64,000 nucleotides of DNA from Patulibacter sp. SYSU D01012 (GCF_017916475.1 NZ_JAFMTB010000002.1:806001-870000), one strand, 5' to 3'. Positions 46,334-55,957 are shown, numbered from the stretch's first letter. Numbers and translations: made by a program. The notes: generated by a model not told the origin, from the letters alone.

Positions 46334-47376
46334 GCGACACCGCCGCGATCCTCCTGGCCGTCGTCCTGCTCGGCCTGAACGCCTTCTTCGTCGGCGCGGA
46401 GTTCGCGCTGATCTCCGCCCGCCGCACCGAGATCGAGCCGAAGGCCGAGGCGGGATCGCGCCTGGCGAAGATCACGCTCGGCGGCATGGAGCACGTGTCG
46501 CTCATGATGGCCGGCGCGCAGCTCGGCATCACGATCTGCTCCCTCGGCCTCGGCTCGATCGGCGAGCCCGCCGTGGCGCACGTCATCGAGCCGCTGCTGC
46601 ACGACCTCGGCGTCACCGAGCACCTGCTGCACCCGATCGCCTTCGCGATCGCGCTGCTCGTCGTCGTCTACCTGCACGTCGTCATCGGCGAGATGGTGCC
46701 GAAGAACATCGCGCTCGCCGGCCCGGACCGCGCGGCCCTCGTGCTCGCGCCGATCCTCGTCGGCATCGTGCGCGTGCTGCGTCCGGCGATCGCGGCGGTC
46801 AACTGGATCGCCAACGTCGTGCTGCGCGCCGCGGGCGTCGAGCCGAAGGACGAGGTGACGAGCGCGTTCACCCGCGACGAGGTCGCCGGCCTCGTCGAGG
46901 AGTCGCACCGCGAGGGGATGCTCGAGCACGGCGAGGGGCAGCTGCTGCTCGACGCGCTGCAGTTCGAGGACCGCACGGCCCGCGCCGTGCTCCTCCCCCT
47001 CGCCGAGCTGAAGACCGTGCCGCCCGAGGTCACGCCGGAGCAGGTGGAGGCGCTCGCCGCCGAGACCGGCTTCTCGCGCTTCCCCGTCCGCGCGCCCGAC
47101 GGCAGCTTCCGGGGCTACCTGCACCTGAAGGACCTGCTCGGCCAGCGCGACGACGCCCGCGGGGTGTCGGTGCCGGCGCGGACGCGCCGCTCGCTCCCGA
47201 CGGTGCGGGTGAACGACCGCCTGCGCACGGTGCTCTCCACGATGCAGCGCTCGCGCGCCCACCTGGCGCGCGTCGAGGACGTGGACGGCACGCTGCTCGG
47301 CGTCGTGGCGCTCGAGGACGTGCTCGAGGAGCTCGTCGGCGAGATCCGCGACGAGAGCCGCCGCGCCGCCGCCTAG
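46330..47376 (+). CDS. CNNM/CorC-type transporter with CBS pair (paralogue)
   Basis: 348 aa. DUF21 domain (FFVGAEFALISARRTEIEPKA, MAGAQLGITICSLGLGSIGEPAV, VIGEMVPKNIAL) and a CBS pair, without the CorC_HlyC domain of the first gene. Paired DUF21-CBS genes are common and may form a heterodimer. Coupled by a 4-nt overlap. Confidence 0.9.
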
Positions 47377-47427
47377 CGGCGCCGCGGCCCGGTCGCGGGG
47401 TCCGGCCCGCGCGGCCGGGCCCCGGCG

Positions 47428-48099
47428 CTAGCGGGCGTGCTTGCGCGCCTTGGCGGCCATGAGCTGCTCGACCGTCGGCGGCACGCCCGGGAGCGGGTGC
47501 GCCCCCTCGGGCCGCAGGCCGTCGAGGACGACGCACAGGTAGCGGCGCCACAGGTCGGGCGCGCAGCCGTCGACCTGCATCGGGCACTTCTCGGTCGCGC
47601 CGCCGACGGCGGCGACCAGGAACGGCAGGTCCTCGGGCGTCAGGTCGGGCCGGACCTGCCCCGCGTCCTGCGCGCGGCGCAACAGCTGGCCGAGGCGCTC
47701 GAGCATGCGGACGTTCCGCTCGCGGAAGGACTCCGTGCTGAACAGCGCGGGTCCGACCGCCTCGAGGAACGTGCGGTCGCACGCCTGCTGCTCGGCCGTC
47801 GCGGTCATGGCCAGGACGATCCCCTCCCAGGGGTCGTCCATCGCCAGCGCGCGGTCGACGACGTCCTGCATGCCGTCGAAGGTGCGCTCGAGCACCGCGA
47901 CGAGCAGGTCGTCCTTCGTCGGGAAGTGCCGGAACAGCGTGCCGGCGCCGACGCCGGCGCGGCGGGCGATCTCGGCGACCGCGACGTCCGGGCCCGCCTC
48001 GGCGAAGGCCGCCTGCGCGGCCTCGAGCACGCGCTCGCGGTTGCGCAGGGCGTCCGCCCGGCGCGGGCGATCGACGGGGAGCGGCTCTTCCGTCTTCAC
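47428..48099 (-). CDS. TetR family transcriptional regulator
   Basis: 223 aa. Helix-turn-helix VAVAEIARRAGVGAGTLFRHFPTKDDLLVAVLE near residues 40-75; large C-terminal ligand domain with Cys-containing EKCPMQVDGCAPDLW. Two tandem GTG codons start the frame; the second (48099) fits TAGGAT by 6 nt. It lies downstream of the CorC genes (convergent) and a short distance from an MFS exporter gene whose promoter has palindromes, so it is a candidate repressor of that exporter. Confidence 0.83.
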   Translation of the reverse strand: MKTEEPLPVDRPRRADALRNRERVLEAAQAAFAEAGPDVAVAEIARRAGVGAGTLFRHFPTKDDLLVAVLERTFDGMQDVVDRALAMDDPWEGIVLAMTATAEQQACDRTFLEAVGPALFSTESFRERNVRMLERLGQLLRRAQDAGQVRPDLTPEDLPFLVAAVGGATEKCPMQVDGCAPDLWRRYLCVVLDGLRPEGAHPLPGVPPTVEQLMAAKARKHAR

Positions 48100-48268
48100 C
48101 ACTACATCCTAGACCGTCCGTCGCGCGGCGATCGCGGGTCCGGGGCGGACGTCCGCGAGCGCGTCCGGGGCCGCCGGCGCGACCGGCCGTGCACGGGGCA
48201 CGACCGGAGCGCCGGCGGCGTCCGCGGTGGCCGGGCCGGGCCCGTCCCCGCGTGTCCCGGGCGGGCGA

Positions 48269-49741
48269 CTAGGCGGCGACGGCCACGACCTGGTCCGGGT
48301 CGATGCTCGCGACGTGCGAGCGGCGGACCAGCAGGGCGGTGAGCGCCGCGGCGACGAGCATCAGCGCGGCGCCGACGAGGAACGCCAGGTGGTAGCCCGA
48401 GACGAGCGCGTCGAAGCCGTCCAGGCGGGTCGGCGCGCTGCCGAAGTCCGCCAGCCGGTCCTCGGTGCGGGACGCCGCCAGGGTCGACAGGACCGCCAGG
48501 CCGATCGCGCCGCCGAACTGCTGCGACGTGTTGATCAGGCCGGACGCCAGGCCCTGGTCGTCCCCGTCGATGCCGCCGGTCGCCATGACGGTGACCGGGA
48601 CGAAGACGGTGCCCATGCCGGCGGCGAGCAGCGCCATGGCGGGCAGCACCTCGCCCAGGTAGTCCCCGCCGACGCTGATCCGCGTCATCAGCAGCAGCCC
48701 GACCGCGGCCAGCAGCAGCCCGCCGATGATCGTGGCGCGGATGCCGAGGGTGCGGATGAGCGCCTGCGCCGCGACGGAGCCGCCGACGATGCCGACCGTG
48801 AAGGGCAGGAACGCCAGGCCGGACTTGAGCGGCTCGTACCCGAGGACCTCCTGCAGGTAGATCGTCGCGAAGTAGAACATCGCGAACATCCCGGCGATCG
48901 CCAGCAGCATCACCAGGTTGGACGCCAGGAGCGACCGGACCCGCAGGATGCCCAGGCGGACGAGCGGCTGCGCGTGGCGGCGCTCGATCAGGACGAACGC
49001 GGCGAGCAGCACGAGGGCGAGGGCGCCGAAGCCGAGCGTGGTGCCCGACCCCCAGCCCTGCTCGCCGGCCTCGACCACCGCGTAGACGAGCGCGACCAGG
49101 CCGCCGGTGACCGTGGCGGCGCCGAGCAGGTCGAAGCCGCCGGCGTGCTCGTCGCGGGACTCGGGGATCAGGCGCAGGGCGACGAGCGCGACGGCGACGC
49201 CGACGGGCACGTTGACGAAGAACACCCACTCCCAGGAGAGGGCCTCGACGAGCACGCCGCCGAGGATCAGGCCGACGGCCGCGCCGCCGCCGGCGATCGC
49301 GCCCCAGACGCCGAGCGCGCGGGTGCGCTCCGGCCCCTCGGGGAACGTCGTCGTGACGATCGCCAGCGCCGCGGGCGAGACGAGCGCGCCGCCCAGGCCC
49401 TGCAGGGCGCGGAAGGCGATGAGCTGCCCCGGCGACGTGGCCAGGCCGTCGAGGAGCGACGAGACGGTGAAGAGCGTCACGCCGGCGACGAACAGGCGCC
49501 GGCGGCCGAAGAGGTCGGCGGCGCGGCCGCCCAGGAGGAGGAAGCCGCCGAAGAGCAGCGTGTAGGCGTTGATGACCCAGGCGAGGTCGCCGGCGGCGAA
49601 GCCGAGGTCCTGCTGGATGGAGGGGAGCGCGACGTTCACGACGGTGGCGTCGAGCACCACCATGAACTGCGCGAAGCAGACGATGACGAGGACGACCAAG
49701 GGGTTGACGGCGCGCGTCGTGGGCGGGGCTTGGGAGGACAT
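48269..49741 (-). CDS. MFS exporter, EmrB/QacA (DHA2) type
   Basis: 490 aa with about 14 membrane helices. FAQFMVVLDATVVNVALPSIQQDLG is the DHA2 opening; GRAADLFGRRRLF is the MFS loop; GGALVSPAALAIVTTTFPEG is motif C-like. Likely exports drugs or metabolites by proton antiport. CTGGAG lies 8 nt before ATG 49741, and TACGTT (49787-49782) is the probable -10, surrounded by palindromes. Confidence 0.9.
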   Translation of the reverse strand: MSSQAPPTTRAVNPLVVLVIVCFAQFMVVLDATVVNVALPSIQQDLGFAAGDLAWVINAYTLLFGGFLLLGGRAADLFGRRRLFVAGVTLFTVSSLLDGLATSPGQLIAFRALQGLGGALVSPAALAIVTTTFPEGPERTRALGVWGAIAGGGAAVGLILGGVLVEALSWEWVFFVNVPVGVAVALVALRLIPESRDEHAGGFDLLGAATVTGGLVALVYAVVEAGEQGWGSGTTLGFGALALVLLAAFVLIERRHAQPLVRLGILRVRSLLASNLVMLLAIAGMFAMFYFATIYLQEVLGYEPLKSGLAFLPFTVGIVGGSVAAQALIRTLGIRATIIGGLLLAAVGLLLMTRISVGGDYLGEVLPAMALLAAGMGTVFVPVTVMATGGIDGDDQGLASGLINTSQQFGGAIGLAVLSTLAASRTEDRLADFGSAPTRLDGFDALVSGYHLAFLVGAALMLVAAALTALLVRRSHVASIDPDQVVAVAA

Positions 49742-49756
49742 GCGAGGGGCTCCAGA

Positions 49757-49809
49757 TGAAGCGGAGTGACTGATCCGCTTCAACGTAGCAAAAGCGGAGC
49801 GACCGCTCC
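49757..49809. promoter_or_regulatory. Two palindromes at the MFS exporter promoter
   Basis: TGAAGCGGA, 8 bp, TCCGCTTCA (49757-49782) is a perfect 9-bp inverted repeat just downstream of the -10 hexamer. GGAGCG, 2 bp, CGCTCC (49796-49809) lies in the -10/-35 spacer. Both contain GCGGA-type half sites. This is the expected layout of a TetR-family repressor. Confidence 0.65.
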
Positions 49810-49858
49810 ACCTAATTCGGAGCATGTACTCCGGTTCTTCACGCGGTACGGTGCCCCC

Positions 49859-50578
49859 GTGATCGCGCTCCTCTTCGACGTGCACGGCAACCTGGCCGCG
49901 CTCGAGCGCGTCGTGGAGGACGCCCGCGCCGCCGGCGCGGACCGCTGGCTCGTCGGCGGCGACGTCAGCGCGTTCGGCCCGTGGCCCGAGGAGACGCTCG
50001 CCGCGCTGCGCGACCTGCCGGACGCCCGCTGGCTGCGCGGCAACCACGAGCGCTGGGCCGTCGAGGGCGACGACGTGCCGCCGATGCCGCTCGCGCAGGG
50101 CGGCGTCGCCGCCACCCGCGAGGCCCTCGGCCCCGAGACCGTGCGCGAGCTCTACGGCCTGCCGCTCTGGCAGCCGCTCCCGGGCGGCGAGGCGTGGCAC
50201 GGCTCGCCGGCGGGCGACACCGCCGGCTTCCTGCCCGAGCCGCAGGACGACGAGGCCGCCCTGCTGCGGGGCCGCACCCCCGCGCTGCTCGTCGCCGGCC
50301 ACACGCACCTGCAGATGCGCCGCGACGTCGTGCGCCCGGACGGCGGCACCACGACCGTCGTCAACCCCGGCAGCGTCGGGCTGCCGTTCGACGGGGACCC
50401 GCGCGCCGCGTACGCCCTGCTCGCGGACGACGGCACCGTCGAGCTGCGCCGCGTCGCGTACGACACCGCGCGCACCGTCGAGGCGCAGCTCGCCCGCTGG
50501 GGCGACGCCGAATGGGCACGCCAGGTCGCCACGACGTACCCGACGGGCGTCCCCGCCCCCCAGCCCGCCCTCGACTGA
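49859..50578 (+). CDS. Calcineurin-like metallophosphoesterase
   Basis: 239 aa. FDVHGNLAALERV, GGDVSAFGPWPEE, GNHERW, GHTHLQ and VNPGSVGLP are the five metal-site motifs of YfcE/MJ0936-type phosphoesterases. GTG at 49859 is 6 nt after TACGGT. Possible substrates include cyclic or small phosphodiesters; unknown. Confidence 0.88.
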   Translation: MIALLFDVHGNLAALERVVEDARAAGADRWLVGGDVSAFGPWPEETLAALRDLPDARWLRGNHERWAVEGDDVPPMPLAQGGVAATREALGPETVRELYGLPLWQPLPGGEAWHGSPAGDTAGFLPEPQDDEAALLRGRTPALLVAGHTHLQMRRDVVRPDGGTTTVVNPGSVGLPFDGDPRAAYALLADDGTVELRRVAYDTARTVEAQLARWGDAEWARQVATTYPTGVPAPQPALD

Positions 50579-50655
50579 CGCGGCCCGTCGCCGGCCCGGC
50601 GCGGCCCGCGACCACGCCGCACCCGGGGCGACGCCTGTGCCATCATCCCCGGTCT

Positions 50656-50994
50656 ATGGCTCGACCCTCCAGCAAACCTAGCCGCGGCAGGCGGTCCCCG
50701 AAGGGCGGCCCGCGCCGTACGCCCAAGCTCACCAAGGAGCAGGTCGCCCAGATCGACCACCTGCACGTCGACGCGCTGCGCGCGCTGGTCACGGAGAAGG
50801 GCAAGATCCGGTCGCGTCGCGCCACCGGCCTCACCGCTCGCGATCAGGCCCACGCCGCGCGTGCCGTCAAGCAGGCCCGCGAGCTGGCCCTGCTGCCCTA
50901 CCCGCACCCCCGCATGATCGCCATGCCGGGCCGCGAGGACCGGGGCGAGGAGCGCCCCGAGCGCGGTGGCCGCGGCCGCCGCGACGACCGCTAG
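50656..50994 (+). CDS. rpsR: Cysteine-free bS18-like ribosomal protein
   Basis: 112 aa. Core IDHLHVDALRALVTEKGKIRSRRATGLTARDQ and ARAVKQARELALLPY is ribosomal protein bS18. The N-terminus (RPSSKPSRGRRSPKG) is basic and has no zinc-type cysteines, as in the zinc-independent paralogues of actinobacteria. The C-terminus has an extra Arg/Gly/Glu tail. No rpsF, ssb or rplI is adjacent, which is where the standard copy normally sits, so this is likely an extra copy. A hairpin at 51041 follows. Confidence 0.82.
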   Translation: MARPSSKPSRGRRSPKGGPRRTPKLTKEQVAQIDHLHVDALRALVTEKGKIRSRRATGLTARDQAHAARAVKQARELALLPYPHPRMIAMPGREDRGEERPERGGRGRRDDR

Positions 50995-51040
50995 GTCGCA
51001 CCCCTCCCCCCGCCGTCGTCCCCGGACGCCGGCTGCGCCA

Positions 51041-51063
51041 CGAGCCCGGCCCCGCCGGGCTCG
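51041..51063 (+). terminator. Likely terminator after rpsR-like gene
   Basis: Perfect 9-bp arms CGAGCCCGG/CCGGGCTCG with a 5-nt loop, then TTCGCGTT. Confidence 0.55.
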
Positions 51064-51182
51064 TTCGCGTTCCGGGGGACGTCGCACGCCCCGGCGCGGC
51101 CGCGCCGGCCGCCGGACGGGCCGCCACGCCGGGGCCGGGCCGCCTCCCCGGGCCGCGCGGCCGGCCCGGCGGGGCCTCGCCC

Positions 51183-52328
51183 TCAGACCGTCTGCACGAG
51201 CTGGCGGTCGGGGTCGATCCCCCAGCGCCGCGCCGCCTGCGCCTGCAGGTCGCCGATCGACCAGGCGTCGGGCTGCTCGTCGCCCGCGAAGACCGGCGAC
51301 GCGCCCTTCAGCGCCATCGACCCGGTGTTGTCGCCGATCTGGGTGATCCGGTCCAGCTCGGCCGGCGTCAGGCGCCGCTCGCCCGCGACGGCCGCGAGCT
51401 GCGCGCGCTTCTTCGCGACGGGCACCGGCGACGTGCTCGCGCTGCCCTCCATCTCCTGGATCAGCGTCGGCACGACGCAGGAGACGGCGGGCTGGGCGAG
51501 GGTCCACTGCGCGGCCGTCTGGAGCGGCGTCAGCCCGTGGCGGGCGCCGATCGCCGCGACCTCGTCCACCACGGAGAGCCCCCGCTGGATCCAGCCGTCG
51601 GGCCGGAAGCGCCGGTGGTCGTGGTCGCCCATCGGGGTGTCCGTCCGCAGGTCGCCCCAGAAGATGCCGCCGTAGTCGACGACCCGCGCGAGCACCTGCA
51701 CCTCGTGCTCCTCGCACGCGGGCAGCACCAGGCCGCTCGGCCACGGCTCGAGCGGCCCCAGGATGAGCATGGCCCAGTCGATGCGGTCGCCGAACCGCTC
51801 CAGGCACGCCAGGATGTCGAGCGTGAAGCCGTTCGCGGGGCCCGGGGCCACGCCGATCGCGTCGGCCAGGCCCTCGTCCCGCAGCGCCGCCATCGCGTCC
51901 CAGACGACCTCGGACGTGTACCCGATGCGGTCCGGGTTGTGGAGCATGAGCAGGTCGAAGCGGTCCGTCCCGCAGCGCTCGAGCGAGCGCTCCGTCGCGG
52001 CGCGCAGGTAGTCCGCGTAGGCGTCGGGGCCCCGCAGCGCCGGGTCGGTGAACCGCGGGAAGCCCTTCGCGCCGCGGCGCTCGCCGTCGTAGAAGTCGTG
52101 GCCGACGGTGCCGACCAGCCGCACGTCGCGGCGCGGCACGTCCGCGATCGCCCGGCCGACGACGCGGTCGGCCTCGCCCTGCCCGTAGACGTCGGCGGTG
52201 ACGACGGTGCGCAGGCGCTCGTCCGGCCGCAGCAGGGCCACGAGCTCGTCCTCCGACAGCTGCTTCCCGAAGTGCATGAACCGGCCGCCGCTCCAGGCGC
52301 CGAGGGCCGCGTGTCCGAGATCCACCAT
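51183..52328 (-). CDS. Aldo/keto reductase family protein
   Basis: 381 aa. VLLRPDERLRTVVTADVYGQGEADRVVGRAI, FDLLMLHNPDRIG and LTPLQTAAQWTLAQPAVSCVVPTLI fit the AKR barrel. Somewhat longer than typical AKRs (about 310-330). ATG 6 nt after TAGGCT. Substrate unknown. Confidence 0.8.
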   Translation of the reverse strand: MVDLGHAALGAWSGGRFMHFGKQLSEDELVALLRPDERLRTVVTADVYGQGEADRVVGRAIADVPRRDVRLVGTVGHDFYDGERRGAKGFPRFTDPALRGPDAYADYLRAATERSLERCGTDRFDLLMLHNPDRIGYTSEVVWDAMAALRDEGLADAIGVAPGPANGFTLDILACLERFGDRIDWAMLILGPLEPWPSGLVLPACEEHEVQVLARVVDYGGIFWGDLRTDTPMGDHDHRRFRPDGWIQRGLSVVDEVAAIGARHGLTPLQTAAQWTLAQPAVSCVVPTLIQEMEGSASTSPVPVAKKRAQLAAVAGERRLTPAELDRITQIGDNTGSMALKGASPVFAGDEQPDAWSIGDLQAQAARRWGIDPDRQLVQTV

Positions 52329-52610
52329 GCCCGGAGCCTACGCCGCCGGGCGTCGCCGCGCGCCCTCCCGAACGGGTCCGCGGCGGTCCCCGCGACGCCC
52401 GCGGCGACGCGCTCGGCGGTCCGTCCGCGCGGGGCCGGCGGACGGCTCGCCGGCCGTCCGGATGTGCCACCCTTGCCAGCCCCCGTGACCGACCGGCGCA
52501 CCCCCATCCGCCCCCTCCGGCGTTCCGTCGCGGACGCCCCCGGGTCGGCCGACGAGGCCGTTTGCAGGGCTTCCTGCGACCCGTCCGGGGCGGGGCCTAC
52601 CGTCGACCCC

Positions 52611-53312
52611 ATGGCCCCCTCCGTGCTCGTGGACGGACGCCCCGGCGCGTCGCTGACGGCCCATCACCCGCTGGGCACGTCGACCGGGCACCTCGTCGAG
52701 CTGCGCGGCCAGTGGGACCTGCTCGTCCGGCGCGCGCTGGACGTCTCGACGCTGGCGGTCGAGCTCGCCGCGCTCTCCGAGCCCGAGTTCCTCGGCCTGT
52801 GCGAGTGGCTCGCCGGCACCAGCCGCGAGCTGCCGTTCCGCTTCCTCTCCGTGCACGCGCCGACGAAGCACCGCCAGCTGCCCGAGGACGAGCTCGTGGC
52901 CCGGCTGCTCGCGCTGCCCGCCGCGGTCGACGCCGTCGTCGTCCACCCGGACACGATCGAGGACCCTGCGCCCTACGCGGCCCTCGGCCGGCTGCTCGTG
53001 CTCGAGAACATGGACGCCCGCAAGCACGGCGGACGCACGGCGGACGAGCTCGAGGCGTACTTCGCGGCGCTCCCCGACGCCGGCTTCTGCCTGGACGTCC
53101 CCCACGCCGGGTCGATCGATCCGACGCTGGGCGAGGCCCACGAGCTGCTCGACGCGTTCGGGGAGCGGCTGCGGCACCTGCACGTGTCGTCCGTGGACGC
53201 GGGCTGCCACCACGTGCCGCTGACCGCGGCGGACGAGGAGGCGTTCGCGCCGATCCTGGCGCGCTGCCGGGACGTGCCGTGGATCCTCGAGGCGGACCTG
53301 CCGCGGCGCTGA
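52611..53312 (+). CDS. Xylose-isomerase-like TIM barrel protein
   Basis: 233 aa. FRFLSVHAPTKH, VVVHPDTIEDP, LLVLENMDARKH, FCLDVPHAGSID and LHVSSVD lie on successive strands with metal-type Glu/Asp/His, as in AP_endonuc_2 / sugar-isomerase-like barrels. Reaction unknown. ATG 7 nt after TACCGT (52598-52603). Confidence 0.75.
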   Translation: MAPSVLVDGRPGASLTAHHPLGTSTGHLVELRGQWDLLVRRALDVSTLAVELAALSEPEFLGLCEWLAGTSRELPFRFLSVHAPTKHRQLPEDELVARLLALPAAVDAVVVHPDTIEDPAPYAALGRLLVLENMDARKHGGRTADELEAYFAALPDAGFCLDVPHAGSIDPTLGEAHELLDAFGERLRHLHVSSVDAGCHHVPLTAADEEAFAPILARCRDVPWILEADLPRR

Positions 53313-53384
53313 CCGACGGCGGTCCCGTGCGGCAGCGGCGTTGCGGACGGTGCGCCGCCGCGCCGCGCCGGTAGCGTTCGCGCC

Positions 53385-54383
53385 GTGACGGACACCCCGC
53401 AGGGCGCGCTCGAGCTGCTCGCCGGCCACGCCCGCAGCGGCTTCCCCCACCTGCGCGCCGCCCGCGCGCGCACGGATCGCGACCTGGAGACGATGCGCGC
53501 GTCGCTGCGGGACGTCCCGCGCGATCCGGACGCGTCGATCGTGCTCATGGGGTCGTGGGGCCGCCGCGAGCGCACCTCCGGGTCGGACGACGACTTCCTC
53601 GTCCTCGTCGGCGGCGACCCGCGCCCCGACGCCCGCCCCGCGCTCGAGCGCCTGGGCGACGTGATCGGGGCCGGCGAGGCCAAGCCGGGCACGCAGGGCG
53701 TCTTCGGCCAGCAGGTGTTCGTCGGGCCGATGGTCGGCAACATCGGGCTGGAGGACGACTCCAACGCCAACCTGACCCAGCGGATGCTGCTCGCGCTCGA
53801 GTCCGTCCCGGTCGTCGGCCGCGAGGCGTACCGCGGCGCGCTCGAGCGGGTCGTCGACGGCTACCTCGCCGGCCAGGCGAAGGACTACCGGCCGCCGCGG
53901 TTCCTGCTGAACGACCTGATCCGCTACTGGCGGACGATCTGCGTCGACTTCGCCGGCAAGGCGCGGGCCGAGGAGGCGAAGTGGGGCATGCGCAACGCCA
54001 AGCTGCGCCTGAACCGCAAGATGCTCTTCGCCGGCGGGCTGATCCCGGTCCTGCTGTGCCAGCTGCACCGCCGCGAGGAGCAGCGGCCGTTCCTGCTCGA
54101 CGCGCTGCAGGCCCCGCCGACCGACCGGCTGGCGGACGCCTTCCTGCGCTACGAGGCGGTGGACGAGGGCGTCCGCGCGCTCGGCGCCTACGACCGCTGG
54201 ATCGGGATGCTCGACGACGGGGACGTCCGCGCGCGGCTGACCGCCATGACGCGGGCGCAGGCGGCGGAGGACCGGCTGTTCCGCGAGGTGCGGGGGCTGG
54301 CGAAGGAGTTCGAGCAGGGGCTGCTGGCCCTCCTCTTCGAGACGCGCCTCAGCCCGCTGGCGCGCGAGTTCGTCGTCTTCTAG
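53385..54383 (+). CDS. Nucleotidyltransferase-fold protein
   Basis: 332 aa. IVLMGSWGRRERTSGSDDDFLVLVG has the GS...DxD nucleotidyltransferase motif. The rest is helical (NANLTQRMLLALES, FLLNDLIRYWRTICVDFAGK, AKLRLNRKMLFAGGLIP). Such proteins modify nucleotides, RNA or proteins; the target is unknown. GTG at 53385 is 7 nt after TAGCGT. Four-nt convergent overlap with the DCC gene. Confidence 0.72.
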   Translation: MTDTPQGALELLAGHARSGFPHLRAARARTDRDLETMRASLRDVPRDPDASIVLMGSWGRRERTSGSDDDFLVLVGGDPRPDARPALERLGDVIGAGEAKPGTQGVFGQQVFVGPMVGNIGLEDDSNANLTQRMLLALESVPVVGREAYRGALERVVDGYLAGQAKDYRPPRFLLNDLIRYWRTICVDFAGKARAEEAKWGMRNAKLRLNRKMLFAGGLIPVLLCQLHRREEQRPFLLDALQAPPTDRLADAFLRYEAVDEGVRALGAYDRWIGMLDDGDVRARLTAMTRAQAAEDRLFREVRGLAKEFEQGLLALLFETRLSPLAREFVVF

Positions 54384-54817
54384 GCGCCGCGCGGCCCATC
54401 GTCGCCCGGCGCGGAGAGCGCCGGGAGGGTGCCGCGGGCGCGGGCCTTCCACGCCCCGGGCACGAGGCGCGAGGCCGCGACCCGGCGCGCGGCCAGGCAG
54501 CGGTAGGCCGCCGACGCGAGCGGGCGGGGCGCCAGGCGGGCGGCCTGCAGCGCCAGGCGCAGCGCCGGCGTGGCGATCCGCGGCGCCAGCCCGTCCAGCA
54601 CGTCGGCCTCGGAGCGCAGGCGCTCGCCGTCCCACAGGTGCCAGCTCGCCTCGCGCGCGTCGCGGGGCAGGTGGCCCAGATGCGCGTCGCCGAGCGGCCC
54701 CTGCAGCGTCGCGAGCGCGAGCGCCCCCGGGCGGGAGCGGCGCGCGAGGCCGACGACGCCCCAGACGCAGAACCGGCAGTCGCGGTCGTAGAAGAGGAGC
54801 GCCGGCGCCGGGTCCAT
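54380..54817 (-). CDS. DCC family thiol-disulfide oxidoreductase-like protein
   Basis: 145 aa DUF393 family: LLFYDRDCRFCVWGVV gives the DxxCxxC motif; DGERLRSEADVLDGLAPR follows the usual layout. Probably a thioredoxin-fold redox protein. ATG 6 nt after TAGGCT. Confidence 0.83.
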   Translation of the reverse strand: MDPAPALLFYDRDCRFCVWGVVGLARRSRPGALALATLQGPLGDAHLGHLPRDAREASWHLWDGERLRSEADVLDGLAPRIATPALRLALQAARLAPRPLASAAYRCLAARRVAASRLVPGAWKARARGTLPALSAPGDDGPRGA

Positions 54818-54956
54818 GCGTGCAGCCTACGCGGGCGGGACCGCTCCGGCGTTGCCCGCCCCCGGCAGGGAACTGCTCAGATCGTGATGAATAACGCGGG
54901 TCACGTTCTCGCCGTGAGCGGCCGAATCGCCCCGGTCGTCCTCATACCATGAGCGC

Positions 54957-55904
54957 ATGTCCGGAGCAGCAGCGGCGCCCGATCGCCCGCACATCACCAT
55001 GTCCAAGGGCACCCGCTACATGAACATCGCGGCCGTCGCGATCCCGTTCATCGGCGTGCTCGTCGCCATCGTCCTGCTGTGGAACAGCGCCGTGACGTGG
55101 TTCGACATCGGCCTGACGGTCGGCCTGTACCTGATCAGCGCGTTCGGCGTGACGATCGGCTACCACCGCCTGCTCACGCACGGCGCGATCCAGGCGAAGC
55201 CGTGGGTGCGCTACGCGTTCGTGATCGCGGGCTCCACCGCGATCGAGGGTCCGGCGCTGATCTGGGCCGCCGATCACCGCAAGCACCACGCGCACACCGA
55301 CAAGGAGGGCGATCCGCACTCCCCGCACGTCGGCGGTGGCGAGGGCCTGCGCGGCCTGTGGCACGCCCACGTCGGCTGGCTCTGGTCGACGGAGATCGAG
55401 CGCGGCTGGCCGCGCAAGCACACCCCGGACCTGCTGCGCGACAAGGGCCTGGTCCGCATCTCGAAGGCGTTCCCGTACATCGCGCTGATCTCGCTCGCGA
55501 TCCCGTTCGTCGCGGGCTGGCTGTACCACGGCTCGATCGGCGGCGCCTTCCAGACCTTCGTGTGGGCCGGCCTCGTCCGGGTGTTCTTCATCCACCACGT
55601 GACCTGGAGCGTCAACTCGATCTGCCACTTCTCGGGCTACCGCCGCTTCGACGTCGACGACCACTCGCGCAACAACCCGGTGCTGGCGATCCTCTCGCTC
55701 GGCGAGTCCTGGCACCACAACCACCACGCGTTCCCGCGCTCGGCCTCGCACGGCATGCGCTGGTACGAGATCGACCTGTCCGCGCTCGTCATCAAGGCGT
55801 TCGTGAAGGCGGGCCTGATGCACAAGCCGGTCTACATCAGCCGCGAGCGGCAGGACGCCAAGCGCCTCGGCGCCCCGGCCGCCCAGCCGGTCGCCGCCGA
55901 CTGA
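54957..55904 (+). CDS. Acyl-CoA / fatty acid desaturase
   Basis: 315 aa membrane di-iron enzyme. His boxes HRLLTH, HRKHHAH and ESWHHNHHAF are of the stearoyl-CoA desaturase (delta-9) family. Introduces double bonds in membrane acyl chains. ATG at 54957 is 6 nt after TACCAT (54945-54950). Followed by a strong terminator. Confidence 0.9.
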   Translation: MSGAAAAPDRPHITMSKGTRYMNIAAVAIPFIGVLVAIVLLWNSAVTWFDIGLTVGLYLISAFGVTIGYHRLLTHGAIQAKPWVRYAFVIAGSTAIEGPALIWAADHRKHHAHTDKEGDPHSPHVGGGEGLRGLWHAHVGWLWSTEIERGWPRKHTPDLLRDKGLVRISKAFPYIALISLAIPFVAGWLYHGSIGGAFQTFVWAGLVRVFFIHHVTWSVNSICHFSGYRRFDVDDHSRNNPVLAILSLGESWHHNHHAFPRSASHGMRWYEIDLSALVIKAFVKAGLMHKPVYISRERQDAKRLGAPAAQPVAAD

Positions 55905-55932
55905 CCCCGCCCCTCCCCCACTTCGCAGCACC

Positions 55933-55957
55933 GCGCGCCCGGCTCGTCCGGGCGCGC
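55933..55957 (+). terminator. Terminator after desaturase gene
   Basis: Perfect 10-bp arms GCGCGCCCGG/CCGGGCGCGC, 5-nt loop CTCGT, followed by GTCGTTTCGG, a weak T-rich tail. Confidence 0.65.
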
